This document shows positions 36,835-45,439 of a stretch of 64,000 bases of DNA, one piece after another. The translations under genes and the position numbers were made by a program. The notes below the pieces were generated by a model. The model saw only the letters and a list, made by a program, of their open reading frames with translations. It was not told the DNA's origin and ran no database searches. The DNA is from Limnobaculum parvum. Its GTDB lineage: Bacteria > Pseudomonadota > Gammaproteobacteria > Enterobacterales > Enterobacteriaceae. How positions within the stretch are numbered: the first letter of the stretch is position 1; each line of letters begins with the position of its first letter. The stretch covers positions 2,886,001-2,950,000 of the forward strand of contig NZ_CP029185.2 of assembly GCF_003096015.2 (NCBI RefSeq), in the 5' to 3' direction.

Positions 36835-38843
36835 CAAACCGCCTCCTTGGTTAATTCCCAGAAATAGCCGGGTTTTAAAGATGATGATTTAGTGTTCGCA
36901 TTAAAGACAATCTCATAAGCATGCGAAATATCATCACGCAGCTGATCAACAAAATACCGCTCATCCACTTCAGTATCAGTAGACAACAACACTACCTGAT
37001 GACTAGCATACGGAAAATAATGATTAATCAATTTATCTCGATGCAGAGAATCTAAGCGGCCTAACGGAGTATCAATAATCACCGGCAGGTCACGCCCAGA
37101 AGTTTTTGCCAGTGCTTCAAGAATGGCAATTGCGTAAATCTGTTTTTCTCCAGCAGAAAGCAGCTTACGATTAATGACAGAACCTTTCTCATCTACTAAC
37201 TCAACGTCAAACGTCTCCGGATTTATATGCGAGTAAAGCTGTAAATCTTCTTTGCGGGCTAATTTCCGATAGGCCATTTCAAAATTAGTCGACAGTGTTC
37301 TAACCCTAGCCTGAGTTAGTACCTCACTGTAGCGATCAAGCAAATTAATCGTCTCTTGTGCGTTCTTAAACGCACTACTAAAACTATGTTGATTCCTCGT
37401 GGAATCATGCGCTTTTTGTACCTGACGAACGCAGTCTAGCTGTTGCTGTTTAACCTGTTTAGCCTGTTCCAGCACAGTACGATATTTTTGATGCTCAGTT
37501 TCTCGTTGTCGATCGAGATCTCGTAGCTTCTCAAAAATATCAAGCAATTGATCGTCTTCCGGTGCTCGAGCGATATTGGCCGCTGCCTGTTCTAACTGTT
37601 GTTCAATATCAGTAAGCTGTTTGCGGTAAAGATCAAAGCGCTCCCATGCTTTTTTACTATCTTGCTCGATGGACTGCTGTAACATGCCAACTTCACGTTC
37701 AGAGATATCAAACAATAAATCGCCTTTAGGTTTAGTCGACATGTAATCTTTCAGGTTGTCGGCAATTGCCTCCGTAGCAATAACTCTGGTACTACTCTCA
37801 CTGCTGGAACGTAAAGCAATATCATTTCTTAGCTGAGCTAAAAACTGATTTAGCTCTTTCTCAAAGCTCCTCGCCTGTTTGATCTGTGCTTCATCGGCAA
37901 GTTTCTTTAGTAGCAAAGATAATATGGTTGGAGCTAGTGCATAGGGTAATGAACCATCACATTCATGGCGTAGTGCTTTCTCCAACCGATCCTTATCTTT
38001 TAACAGCGTTTCGACTTTTTGCTTTTCCTGTGCTTTAGTCCGGGCAAATGCCCCCCCCTGCGCATTCAGCATGCCTTCATAACGAGTAATATCTTTAGAC
38101 AGAACATCAATCCGCGTTTTCGTAAAATCTGCTTTTTCCAGCAGAATTTCTGCCTCACTAGCTAACGTTTTAATTTGCGTCTCTAACTCTGCGAGATGAT
38201 GTTGCTGAGAGCCTTCTAGCTGGTTAGATTGCTGCCGCTTAACAAATATTACTAAGTCATTACGTAACTTATCAATCAGATCCAACCCCAACAAACGGCG
38301 CACAGCAGTGCGTAAAATATTCCCGGATTCATCCTCAGCTAACTCAGCTATTTTCTCACCATCAAAAAAGAACAAATCGGCAATACCATGAGGAATTAAT
38401 TCATTAAGAAAACCCTGGCACTGCTCATAATCCAGTTCACTACGAGGTTGCCCATCTTGTTGCAATGAAAGCTGGTCCTTTTTGCCTCTTTTCCAGCTAC
38501 GCGTCACAGTAAACTCTGATTCCTGTCCGCCTTTATTGTAGGTAAATGTCAGCTCTATTGCTGCATCTTCCGGACGTTCGGAGGTATCGACACCGTTATG
38601 GATTAACTCACTGAGTTGGTTAATATAATCTTGCTGCTGAGTCGCAGAGCCAAATGCTAATCGACCGTATAGTGCCAACCGGATTGCTGACAGAATAGAA
38701 GTTTTTCCCGCACCGTTTAAACCACCAAACAATACAATTGGACGAGAGTTATCTTCATAGTGTCGTGTTCTAGGCGCTAAATCGATAGTATGAGAACCAT
38801 TGAATACCCGGAAATTATGTAGCACCAGTTGTTTAATTAGCAC
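36834..38843 (-). CDS. dndD: DNA sulfur modification ATPase DndD
   Basis: A 669-residue SMC/Rad50-like ATPase that, in known systems, nicks DNA and works with DndC in sulfur incorporation. Walker A is G41-L-N-G-A-G-K-T48. A long central coiled coil carries many Gln and Lys heptads. The C-terminal half has the L-S-A-G-E-K-Q signature and Walker B/D-loop V-I-I-D-T-P-L-G-R-L-D. The start is GTG at 38843, overlapping the dndC stop; the frame is open for 36 more codons upstream but that part is dndC. Confidence 0.9.
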   Translation of the reverse strand: MLIKQLVLHNFRVFNGSHTIDLAPRTRHYEDNSRPIVLFGGLNGAGKTSILSAIRLALYGRLAFGSATQQQDYINQLSELIHNGVDTSERPEDAAIELTFTYNKGGQESEFTVTRSWKRGKKDQLSLQQDGQPRSELDYEQCQGFLNELIPHGIADLFFFDGEKIAELAEDESGNILRTAVRRLLGLDLIDKLRNDLVIFVKRQQSNQLEGSQQHHLAELETQIKTLASEAEILLEKADFTKTRIDVLSKDITRYEGMLNAQGGAFARTKAQEKQKVETLLKDKDRLEKALRHECDGSLPYALAPTILSLLLKKLADEAQIKQARSFEKELNQFLAQLRNDIALRSSSESSTRVIATEAIADNLKDYMSTKPKGDLLFDISEREVGMLQQSIEQDSKKAWERFDLYRKQLTDIEQQLEQAAANIARAPEDDQLLDIFEKLRDLDRQRETEHQKYRTVLEQAKQVKQQQLDCVRQVQKAHDSTRNQHSFSSAFKNAQETINLLDRYSEVLTQARVRTLSTNFEMAYRKLARKEDLQLYSHINPETFDVELVDEKGSVINRKLLSAGEKQIYAIAILEALAKTSGRDLPVIIDTPLGRLDSLHRDKLINHYFPYASHQVVLLSTDTEVDERYFVDQLRDDISHAYEIVFNANTKSSSLKPGYFWELTKEAV

Positions 38844-40466
38844 GTTCGTTTTCCTCACTGGTAAATACAGATATTTCACCGGCATTGATAATTCTGCGTT
38901 GTAAATCCTGAAGTTCCTTCTCCAGTTTTTCAACCCCTTCCTGATGCACATCCCGCTCGTTACGCTTCTGTAACGTTGCCTGCTGTTGCTTAATCTCTTC
39001 CAGACTACCCCAGTCTTGTTTCAGGATCGTACTGAGCTTATCAAATATCCCCTGACGGCGGCTTAATCCTTCCATTGAGACTTCCAGTTCAATCAGCTTC
39101 ATTACCATTTCAGGCACAACGTCGAAACTTTGAGCAATCTGCGCAAGTAAGTCAGCATCACTGGCATCAAAACGTGACTGGTCATCTACTATCCAGTCTA
39201 AATCTTTCTGATATACCCCACGATAAATGCCCGGTAATGCATCATACCAGTCAGGCTCATTCGGATCTTTTAACCATTCCTGACGGATAGCGTGCAGCTC
39301 AGGTTGAGTAATTAGCGTGATAGTATGACCTTGCGCATTCATGTCACGCTCTATTTCCAGTAAGTCTTTCAGCCATTGCTGCCGGTATTTCATCCAGTAA
39401 GGACCTGGAACATGCTTACGTTCAGCGTTAGTGTCTTCACCATCTTTGGCGTACTGATAACTAACCTTGCCAGTACGGCGCTTATAGTTACGGAAAGTAT
39501 CTTTATTTACCGGATCGGTAGTAAATGCCAGCAGATCACGATATTTCAGCAATGGAGACATCCAAACTTCACCATTTTGAATCAGGCTTTCCATTGCTTT
39601 ATCTTTGGTGACAACGGTACAAGTCCAGCAGCCAAAACGTGAGTTACCACATGATGGGGTGCTATCATCAATCACCAGCGGACATTCACCCTGCGCTGAA
39701 GAATCCATATATAACGTCCATAAAGGGCGATTATTCCCCCCCACGGGCTTTCCCACTCATCAATATCATCAGGTGCATAACGGAATGCGCCTCTTAACAA
39801 TTTCCATACGTCTTCCACATCCCAAGTATCAATCGGCGTGTAGATAAAGGCATTAGATAGTGTTGTGTGTCTGGCAAGACGTGAACCGTCAATTTTATGT
39901 TTAGCTATAACTTGTGCACGAGAGGCGCTTTCACTGCTGCGTGAACCTAACACCACAATTACTTCATCAAACTGACTGACTTTATCTTTAATAAAATCGC
40001 TTACAGGATTGATCTTCATTCGCTCAGTGCACCAGCGGAAACTGCGTGTTGGCGCAGGATAACCTTTACCTAACAGATTTACCCAAAATGTTTCATGCGT
40101 TTTAGGTGTGACAGCATGCTGTGTTATTGGTAATCCGTCACGTTTTGCACCAGACTCAATTTGCAACATGGTTTTCTTAATTAAGTCCACTACTACCGGA
40201 GTTTCTACTAGCGTATCGGATGAGACAACAAATACATCCTTTTGCCGCATTTCGGGAGGAAGACCTAACAATGCCAAATATACTAATGTAACAACTGCAG
40301 AAGAGTCTTTGCCACCACTATAACCAATTACCCAAGGCCGTTTATCTGCACAATAGATACGTTGAACCTCTGACACATACTCAAAAAGAGGACGGCCAGC
40401 AAAAGACTCTTCATTGATGAAATCTTCGTAATCACCCAAATCATGGGCTTGAATCAATTTACTCAT
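38833..40466 (-). pseudogene. dndC: DNA sulfur modification protein DndC, frameshifted at a G7 tract
   Basis: DndC is a PAPS-reductase-like ATP pyrophosphatase with an iron-sulfur cluster that activates DNA for sulfur insertion. The first frame (40466 to 39672) encodes the P-loop S50-G-G-K-D-S-S56 and the F-R-W-C-T-E-R-M segment, then shifts after residue 241 into 23 unrelated residues. The other frame (39756 to 38833) encodes the rest, including the cysteine cluster S-R-F-G-C-W-T-C and the coiled C terminus. The break is at seven C on the plus strand, 39736-39742 (G7 in the message); eight would restore a 544-residue protein. It may be a real mutation, a phase-variable switch, or a homopolymer sequencing error. 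It overlaps dndB by 4 bases. Confidence 0.9.
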
Positions 40467-41548
40467 GATACGACCATTTGTGCTTCGAGCTGTTGTTCTT
40501 CAACGCTGAGAGGCAGCATTAAAGCCTGCTTAAGTGCATTGCAGGTAAGTTGAATAGCGGTGGTTGATTTGCTCAGCTTACCATGTAGCATTGCCCGTTT
40601 AACCCACTCAGGATTAGTCTTACGCCAATTTATCTCTTTTAAAAGATTTAGTTGCTGTTGCCAGTGCTCTGGATACTCAGCAAATAAACTACGCCCAAGC
40701 AACCCTAAAGCATGTAAACCAATTCCATGCGCGTGTAAATATTCTTGGCGAAGATGGGCTGGAGAAACTTCCTTTTTAACGGCCATTTGCCAATCGGGCA
40801 TGACTTTATAAATTTCTAGCCAATATTGACTTGCCAGCTCTTTATCTTTATCGGTACAACCGTCTTTTGGACCATGTCCAAGTAAAGCTCGTGTTGCTTG
40901 TTTGATACTGCTTAGAGTGAAAAGTTTGTTAGAAAGCATAGATATACTAGATTTCTCCAATTCAGTAAGGCCGATAAAAGGCTCAACATAATTGGCAAGG
41001 TAGCGAGCTAGTTCAGACCCCATATCTCTATGATCATAAAGGGTCGCTAATGATGGGCTAGGTTTTACCGCATATTTATTAAGATCGGCAAACATCTGCT
41101 GGCTGCGTTTTAAGCCTTCATCAACAAAAAATAGAACGGGAATATTGTCTTGCCCTAAATCTGGTTTCTCTTCTAAAGCTTGTTCAATCGCTTTACGCCG
41201 ATGTTGCCCATCATTGATTAGAATCTGTGCGTCCATTGGAACTCTTAAAATTCCAAGATTATTCGAACCAGTATGCTCGACAAATTCAACATCAACTGCG
41301 ATCGATGCAGTTAAAGCAGAAAAGACATATTCTTTTGGATTATCAAGCAAATAACGAACCATTTCTGGAATTCGTGTTTTATTTAATGTTCGCTGTGCTC
41401 TAAGTTCAGGAGGAACTTCTGTCTCATCAAAACTAAAAATTTTGGGTATGATACGCATAGGGCAAGTTGCTATATAAAAAGGCCGCCCCGCTTGTATTCC
41501 CCGTACAGCAGGAAATGAGTAACAGTACTCTGTATCAAAATTAGCCAT
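40463..41548 (-). CDS. dndB: DNA sulfur modification protein DndB (transcriptional regulator)
   Basis: A 361-residue DGQHR-family protein, known in Salmonella and E. coli systems as a repressor of the dnd operon. The motif I-N-D-G-Q-H-R-R is near residue 112, and the N terminus (F-P-A-V-R-G-I-Q-A-G-R) fits DndB. I start at ATG 41548, with GTGGG 8 bases upstream; another ATG lies two codons before it, and the frame is open to 41626, but that would read through the palindromic operator at 41588. It heads dndBCDE. Confidence 0.9.
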   Translation of the reverse strand: MANFDTEYCYSFPAVRGIQAGRPFYIATCPMRIIPKIFSFDETEVPPELRAQRTLNKTRIPEMVRYLLDNPKEYVFSALTASIAVDVEFVEHTGSNNLGILRVPMDAQILINDGQHRRKAIEQALEEKPDLGQDNIPVLFFVDEGLKRSQQMFADLNKYAVKPSPSLATLYDHRDMGSELARYLANYVEPFIGLTELEKSSISMLSNKLFTLSSIKQATRALLGHGPKDGCTDKDKELASQYWLEIYKVMPDWQMAVKKEVSPAHLRQEYLHAHGIGLHALGLLGRSLFAEYPEHWQQQLNLLKEINWRKTNPEWVKRAMLHGKLSKSTTAIQLTCNALKQALMLPLSVEEQQLEAQMVVS

Positions 41549-41587
41549 TGCCATAACCCACTGAGATGAAATCTCATTAAACCTAGT

Positions 41588-41605
41588 TACGTTATATTTT
41601 ACGTA
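41588..41605. promoter_or_regulatory. Probable DndB operator (TACG-N10-CGTA palindrome)
   Basis: An exact TACG-10 bases-CGTA sequence lies 40 bases before the dndB start. As I recall, this is the motif reported for DndB binding in Salmonella. Related half sites TTACG follow at 41608 and near 41639. It implies autoregulation of dndBCDE. Confidence 0.65.
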
Positions 41606-41759
41606 ATTTACGATAAAATACCACAAAACGTTATCCCTTACGTCATTAGGTCAAAGGTGCATCATTAAGCATGTCTTCAAGTAAAAATACAAGTTATAGT
41701 AAATAATTCTTATTTATTATAATAAGTTATAGTGTATTGATAGTACTCTGTCATTAAAC

Positions 41760-41813
41760 ATTGATCGTCAAAAACAATCGATACTCAAATCCCGATCGAA
41801 ACAAACGATCAAT
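41760..41813. promoter_or_regulatory. Inverted repeat ATTGATCGT upstream of the 41880 gene
   Basis: ATTGATCGT (41760-41768) and its exact complement ACGATCAAT (41805-41813) flank further GATCG-type half sites (AATCGAT, CCGATCGA). It lies about 70-120 bases before the next gene. A similar pair is at 43824-43850, which suggests an operator for an island regulator. Confidence 0.5.
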
Positions 41814-41879
41814 CAGTGATAGGAAACCTGATAGATTAAAAAAAACAATAAATCTTCAATCGATTCAGGATTAAATCTC

Positions 41880-42155
41880 ATGGCTCTCAGTATTTACGTT
41901 CCGATCATTCGTAATAATAGCGAAGGATTAACATCAACTAACCCGTTGGCTTTAATGCTTACTCAAGACGTTGCCCTGAATTACCTGCTAAAGCATGCGC
42001 AGATGTGTCATCCCAATGAGGCACTGACTTACCGTATCGCTCGATATGACTTATTGGAAGAGCTAGCTTGCTTTACCTATATCGACCAGACCCACTATCA
42101 GGTAGTGATGGTTGATGGGCAACCCGACAGCCTAGAAACCATTCTCAAGCAGTAA
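41880..42155 (+). CDS. Small island protein of unknown function
   Basis: A 91-residue acidic protein with no domain that I recognise. AGGA lies 9-12 bases before the ATG and codon use looks normal for the island. No signal peptide or membrane helix. It is preceded by a palindromic operator-like region and divergent from dndB. It could be a regulator or accessory factor, but nothing shows this. Confidence 0.6.
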   Translation: MALSIYVPIIRNNSEGLTSTNPLALMLTQDVALNYLLKHAQMCHPNEALTYRIARYDLLEELACFTYIDQTHYQVVMVDGQPDSLETILKQ

Positions 42156-42238
42156 CCCCATGAAGAATCTCAATATAGAAAAGCATTCGTCCCATACAGT
42201 TAACATAATAAGATAAAGCCCGTGGATAGGGTCTACTA

Positions 42239-42616
42239 TCATTTAGCTTCTGCATCCACGAGTATTTGGCGAATCATCATCGGTTCTACACCAGAAGAAT
42301 CAATTCTAAAGCTAGAGCTAATCCGGCTGGCAATCGTTACTTGCCCCACAACATTATCGTTGTAGCGTAACACTACAGTCTTCCCAATTTTTATCTTAGT
42401 AAATGTTGATAATTGATCTGCACACTCTTAATTTAACCGAAAAAAAACACCCTCACGGCCAACCAACTCTGGCTCAACTTTAGAAACTTCCACGACACAA
42501 TCTGTCGGAATGAAAACTGTTTCATCACCGACAGAAAAGGAGATATCTTCAATCTTAGCTTGCGCACTACTCGCGATAAAAATAACAAAAATTAATACAA
42601 CCAAACGCCCTTTCAT
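42239..42616 (-). pseudogene. Secreted protein with SecD-P1-head-like domain, interrupted by an in-frame stop
   Basis: From ATG 42616 (GGAAGGTG upstream) the product has a signal peptide (LVVLIFVIFIASSAQA) and about 45 further residues to a TAA at 42428-42430. The same frame then continues for 62 more codons to TGA at 42239. The downstream part (E-C-A-D-Q-L-S-T-F-T-K-I-K-I-G-K-T-V-V-L-R-Y) follows the pattern of the SecD periplasmic P1 head, F-x3-T-x3-I-G-K. The reading frame is otherwise intact, so this is a recent nonsense mutation, sequencing error or less likely readthrough. Confidence 0.75.
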
Positions 42617-42696
42617 GAATTCACCTTCCATTCCTTCGTATATTCGACATATCAATCCAACTCCTGAGAAACATCACCCCATCAGCATCAATGTCT

Positions 42697-43419
42697 TTAT
42701 ATTGAGATTGGATTATCTGGCCAACTTGAATAGAAAGCAAAGAACAGATATTCCTCAACTAGGACTTGCAATTCCGGATGTTGAGTCAAATAACTCAACA
42801 TCAATGCATTGAGCGTGACAACAGATTGCCTTAATACGGTATCAATATCTCCGCTCAATAACGCATGAAAGCAGACTAATGCAAAACGTTCCCGTTCTGA
42901 AGCCTCCATCAGCGTTGATGATAATTGAGAGACTGTGTGCTGTAACTCACTCAGCCCCAAGCGATGGCACTCGTCATTAAAGAGCTCAACGAATGGGGGG
43001 ACTTGCGGATAGTGTTCCAACGGACTTTTTGTTCGTGTTATTGCGGAACCTTGTGTATAAGCGAGTCTTCGTGGATGGTGACGGATGATATTTTCCTTTA
43101 TCAACACCTTAATAATGAGTTCAGGAGCGATTATCCCGCTTGCTCGAGTACCTTCAATACTATTGAAACCACTAGGTAGCTCACAGAGTACAATCTGGGT
43201 CCAACGGCGTAATCGATTCACTTCGGGTTCTAAATCTATAGCGACATCAGTGTATTGATTAAGCCGGCTTTGAGCCTCTATTTTTAATATCATTAATTGA
43301 CCTAATACTGCCGGATCAATAAAACGGTTCTGTCGGGCAATGTAATGTCTGAAAGCATACATATTGCAGGTCTGAGGACGTGCGGCTACCGGCACATCCG
43401 TGATAAGTGATGATGTCAT
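42697..43419 (-). CDS. Island protein of unknown function
   Basis: A 240-residue, mainly helical protein with no motif that I can assign. It has no signal peptide. There is a conserved-looking central stretch R-R-W-T-Q-I-V-L-C-E-L-P-S-G and a hydrophobic aromatic C terminus (EEYLFFAFYSSW). The start at 43419 is the most upstream ATG; its ribosome site is weak. It lies among CP4-type island genes and may be an island maintenance or replication-related factor. Confidence 0.6.
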   Translation of the reverse strand: MTSSLITDVPVAARPQTCNMYAFRHYIARQNRFIDPAVLGQLMILKIEAQSRLNQYTDVAIDLEPEVNRLRRWTQIVLCELPSGFNSIEGTRASGIIAPELIIKVLIKENIIRHHPRRLAYTQGSAITRTKSPLEHYPQVPPFVELFNDECHRLGLSELQHTVSQLSSTLMEASERERFALVCFHALLSGDIDTVLRQSVVTLNALMLSYLTQHPELQVLVEEYLFFAFYSSWPDNPISI

Positions 43420-43674
43420 AATAGTCTCACGACGATAGGATTAAACAGGTAACCCTTTGCGCTTTCGGGGATAAGGCTTCGAATAACACCATCAGGGTCG
43501 TTTAATATAAGCAAAAAGTGGATAATCGGGTGCGAAGGTATGGCGATAGGGGTTCTCGCTCAGCGGTGACGGCGAGACATCAGGTCTGTTGATATCCGAT
43601 ACATAAAGATGGTTGTAATAGTAAAATTTTACTTTGCGATAAGATTACCGGTCATCAATGAGGGAGCGGTGACT
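43420..43674. other. Non-coding region upstream of the 42697-43419 gene
   Basis: About 255 bases likely to hold the minus-strand promoter. No ORF with a ribosome site is visible. Confidence 0.4.
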
Positions 43675-43770
43675 ATGTTCTCTAAAACACCGTCATTGAA
43701 TGACAACAACAGACATAATTACACCCCCTACAACGCTACGTTGATTGAAATCACAACCATAAACCAGTGA
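43675..43770 (+). CDS. Possible 31-residue micro-ORF
   Basis: ATG at 43675 preceded by GAGGGAG at good spacing opens a 31-codon frame rich in Asn, Thr and Tyr, ending in TGA at 43770. It could be a leader peptide or chance. It lies upstream of the palindromic site at 43824. Confidence 0.25.
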   Translation: MFSKTPSLNDNNRHNYTPYNATLIEITTINQ

Positions 43771-43823
43771 GTTACTTCGAATTACCCCCATAAAAGTATA
43801 TTTTATTCCAATCATAGTTTACG

Positions 43824-43861
43824 ACGATCAAAATCAACAGCATTGATCGTTCATAACGATC
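43824..43861. promoter_or_regulatory. Second ACGATCAA/TTGATCGT operator-like site
   Basis: ACGATCAA (43824-43831) and TTGATCGT (43843-43850), exact complements, are followed by a third half site ACGATC (43856-43861). It matches the element at 41760-41813. It lies about 170-200 bases before the small membrane protein and EcsC genes. Confidence 0.5.
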
Positions 43862-44029
43862 TGACTCTCTTTGCATGCTCTGGTAGTGTTCTTCAATCTG
43901 TCAAAAAACAAAATAGTCTTTTATTTACAAAGGATTATTTTGTGACATTTACCGAGATAAGAAAATCATTCCGATGGCATTAAGCCATGAAAATAAAGCA
44001 CTTTACTCATTAACTTAAGGACTCGCACT

Positions 44030-44152
44030 ATGGGTGGCATATCAATCATTGAATTGTTAATACTTTTAATTTGTGCATTACCTGTTGCTCTCATCGTTGT
44101 ACTCATTGTTTTTCTGATTAAACGGATGTCAGCACCTAAAAAGAACAACTAA
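44030..44152 (+). CDS. 40-residue single-pass membrane protein
   Basis: A short gene with AAGGA 10 bases upstream. The product is MGGISIIELL then a continuous hydrophobic helix to about residue 30 and a basic tail RMSAPKKNN. It ends 23 bases before the EcsC-family gene, so it is likely co-transcribed. Composition resembles small inner-membrane peptides; function unknown. A type I toxin or an EcsC partner are possibilities without evidence. Confidence 0.6.
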   Translation: MGGISIIELLILLICALPVALIVVLIVFLIKRMSAPKKNN

Positions 44153-44175
44153 AAGATAAGGTTAGGAAAAATCAT

Positions 44176-44856
44176 ATGAAGAACTCGTTAACAATAGCGA
44201 CAATTCAACAGGCGCTAGACTGGGCTTACGACAAAGCAGTCAATGGTGTTAAAGGACTTGATACCGCTCAAGAAATAGCAGAAAGCTATATGAAAGAAGG
44301 TAATAGCCCCATCAACAACGCCAATTCACTGATACGTTGGCAAAATAGCAAGGCGATAACCAGCGGTTTTATTACGGGTCTGGGAGGCGTAATGGTCATG
44401 CCCGTGGCGCTTCCCGCTAATATTACCAGCGTGCTGTATATTCAACTCCGCATGATTGCGGCCATCGCTTATATGGGGGGATACGATTTAAAAGACGATA
44501 AGGTTCGAACGATAGTCTATGCCTGCCTATGTGGTAGCGCTGTGAGTGACATATTAAAAAGAGCAGGCGTTGATGTGGGTAAGAAACTGACCCTGTCAAC
44601 CATCAAAAATATGTCAGGTGCAATTATCACAAAAATAAATCAAGCCGTTGGATTTCGTTTACTGACAAAGTTCGGCAGTAAAGGCGTTATCAACTTAGGG
44701 AAACTGGTTCCTGTCGTCGGAGGGGTTATTGGCGGTACGCTGGATGGAGTGACCACTAATATCATCGGCAATACTGCTCGTAATCAGTTCCTTAAGGACG
44801 ATGATAATACGGAACGTTACGAAACAAAGAACAATAGCGCCTGCATTGATGACTGA
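44176..44856 (+). CDS. EcsC-family protein (copy 1)
   Basis: A 226-residue protein of the EcsC family. The N-terminal W-A-Y-D-K-A-V-N-G and G-L-D-T-A-Q-E-I-A motifs are followed by a glycine-rich hydrophobic segment (GFITGLGGVMVMPVALPANI), the Q-L-R-M-I-A-A-I-A core, and a C-terminal K-L-V-P-V-V-G-G-V-I-G-G hydrophobic hairpin. Such proteins are membrane-associated, and their role is unclear. A related copy lies at 49670 in the same island. Confidence 0.8.
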   Translation: MKNSLTIATIQQALDWAYDKAVNGVKGLDTAQEIAESYMKEGNSPINNANSLIRWQNSKAITSGFITGLGGVMVMPVALPANITSVLYIQLRMIAAIAYMGGYDLKDDKVRTIVYACLCGSAVSDILKRAGVDVGKKLTLSTIKNMSGAIITKINQAVGFRLLTKFGSKGVINLGKLVPVVGGVIGGTLDGVTTNIIGNTARNQFLKDDDNTERYETKNNSACIDD

Positions 44857-44913
44857 TGAAGGAATATGACGATGATTAAGAATTATCTCCCTCAGAAATT
44901 AAGGAAATGTCTT

Positions 44914-45369
44914 ATGCGTAAAAACTGCTTTATGGCGCTATCTGGTCTTTTGCTCCTTTGCACCAGTGGTGTAACCAGCGCTTCAACCATGCTGCAATGT
45001 AATTTAGACAATCATCACACGATAACCCTCGATATAAGCAGCGAAAAAGGATTGGTCTACGACTATAAAAAAACCGGGGAAAGCAAATCGGAGTTAACGT
45101 TAATTGGTAGTGACCCTTACTATGCAAAAATCTTGGGGGTAAACTGGTCTTATCAATATTTCCGTTTTGAGAAAGGGACTTATTCTTATGTTGTCTATAA
45201 TCGAAATGATGTAAAACTTGGGTTAGCCGTCTTTCATGGTGGCAAACTTATGATGAACAGAGTCTGTGTAGGTGACGTAATATTAGACAGAGAAGCCTAC
45301 GTATATGCCAGTGAACATGTCTATGTCGATGCTGACGGGGCCGAGTATGACTATTTGATTGAAGAGTAA
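44914..45369 (+). CDS. Secreted island protein of unknown function
   Basis: A 151-residue protein with a signal peptide (MRKNCFMALSGLLLLCTSGVTSA-type, cleavage near residue 24). The mature part is rich in beta-strand-forming and aromatic residues with two Cys, one in L-Q-C-N-L and one in R-V-C-V-G, that could form a disulfide. ATG 44914 is preferred because AAGGAAATG precedes it and it places the signal at the N terminus; the frame is open to 44866. It follows the EcsC gene closely. No family recognised. Confidence 0.65.
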   Translation: MRKNCFMALSGLLLLCTSGVTSASTMLQCNLDNHHTITLDISSEKGLVYDYKKTGESKSELTLIGSDPYYAKILGVNWSYQYFRFEKGTYSYVVYNRNDVKLGLAVFHGGKLMMNRVCVGDVILDREAYVYASEHVYVDADGAEYDYLIEE

Positions 45370-45394
45370 TTGATCATAGCCCCTAATAGAAATT

Positions 45395-45431
45395 AACCAG
45401 CCCCAAATTGGATTAACGGTCAGGGCTGGTT
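45395..45431. terminator. Bidirectional terminator-like hairpin
   Basis: A 9-bp AACCAGCCC stem with a 19-base loop lies between converging genes ending at 45369 and 45440. Confidence 0.5.
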
Positions 45432-45439
45432 CAGCGTAT

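Noticed and set aside
38844..38951. Upstream extension of DndD
   Set aside because: It is the dndC C terminus read in another frame; DndD proteins begin with the LIKQLVLHNF segment.
39736..39742. Programmed ribosomal frameshift as the sole explanation of the dndC break
   Set aside because: A plain G7 run without a visible downstream pseudoknot and the lack of known frameshifting in DndC make mutation, phase variation or read error more likely, though slippage cannot be excluded.
41549..41626. Upstream extension of DndB
   Set aside because: It covers the TACG-N10-CGTA palindrome and an AT-rich promoter-like stretch; the ATG at 41548 fits the family.
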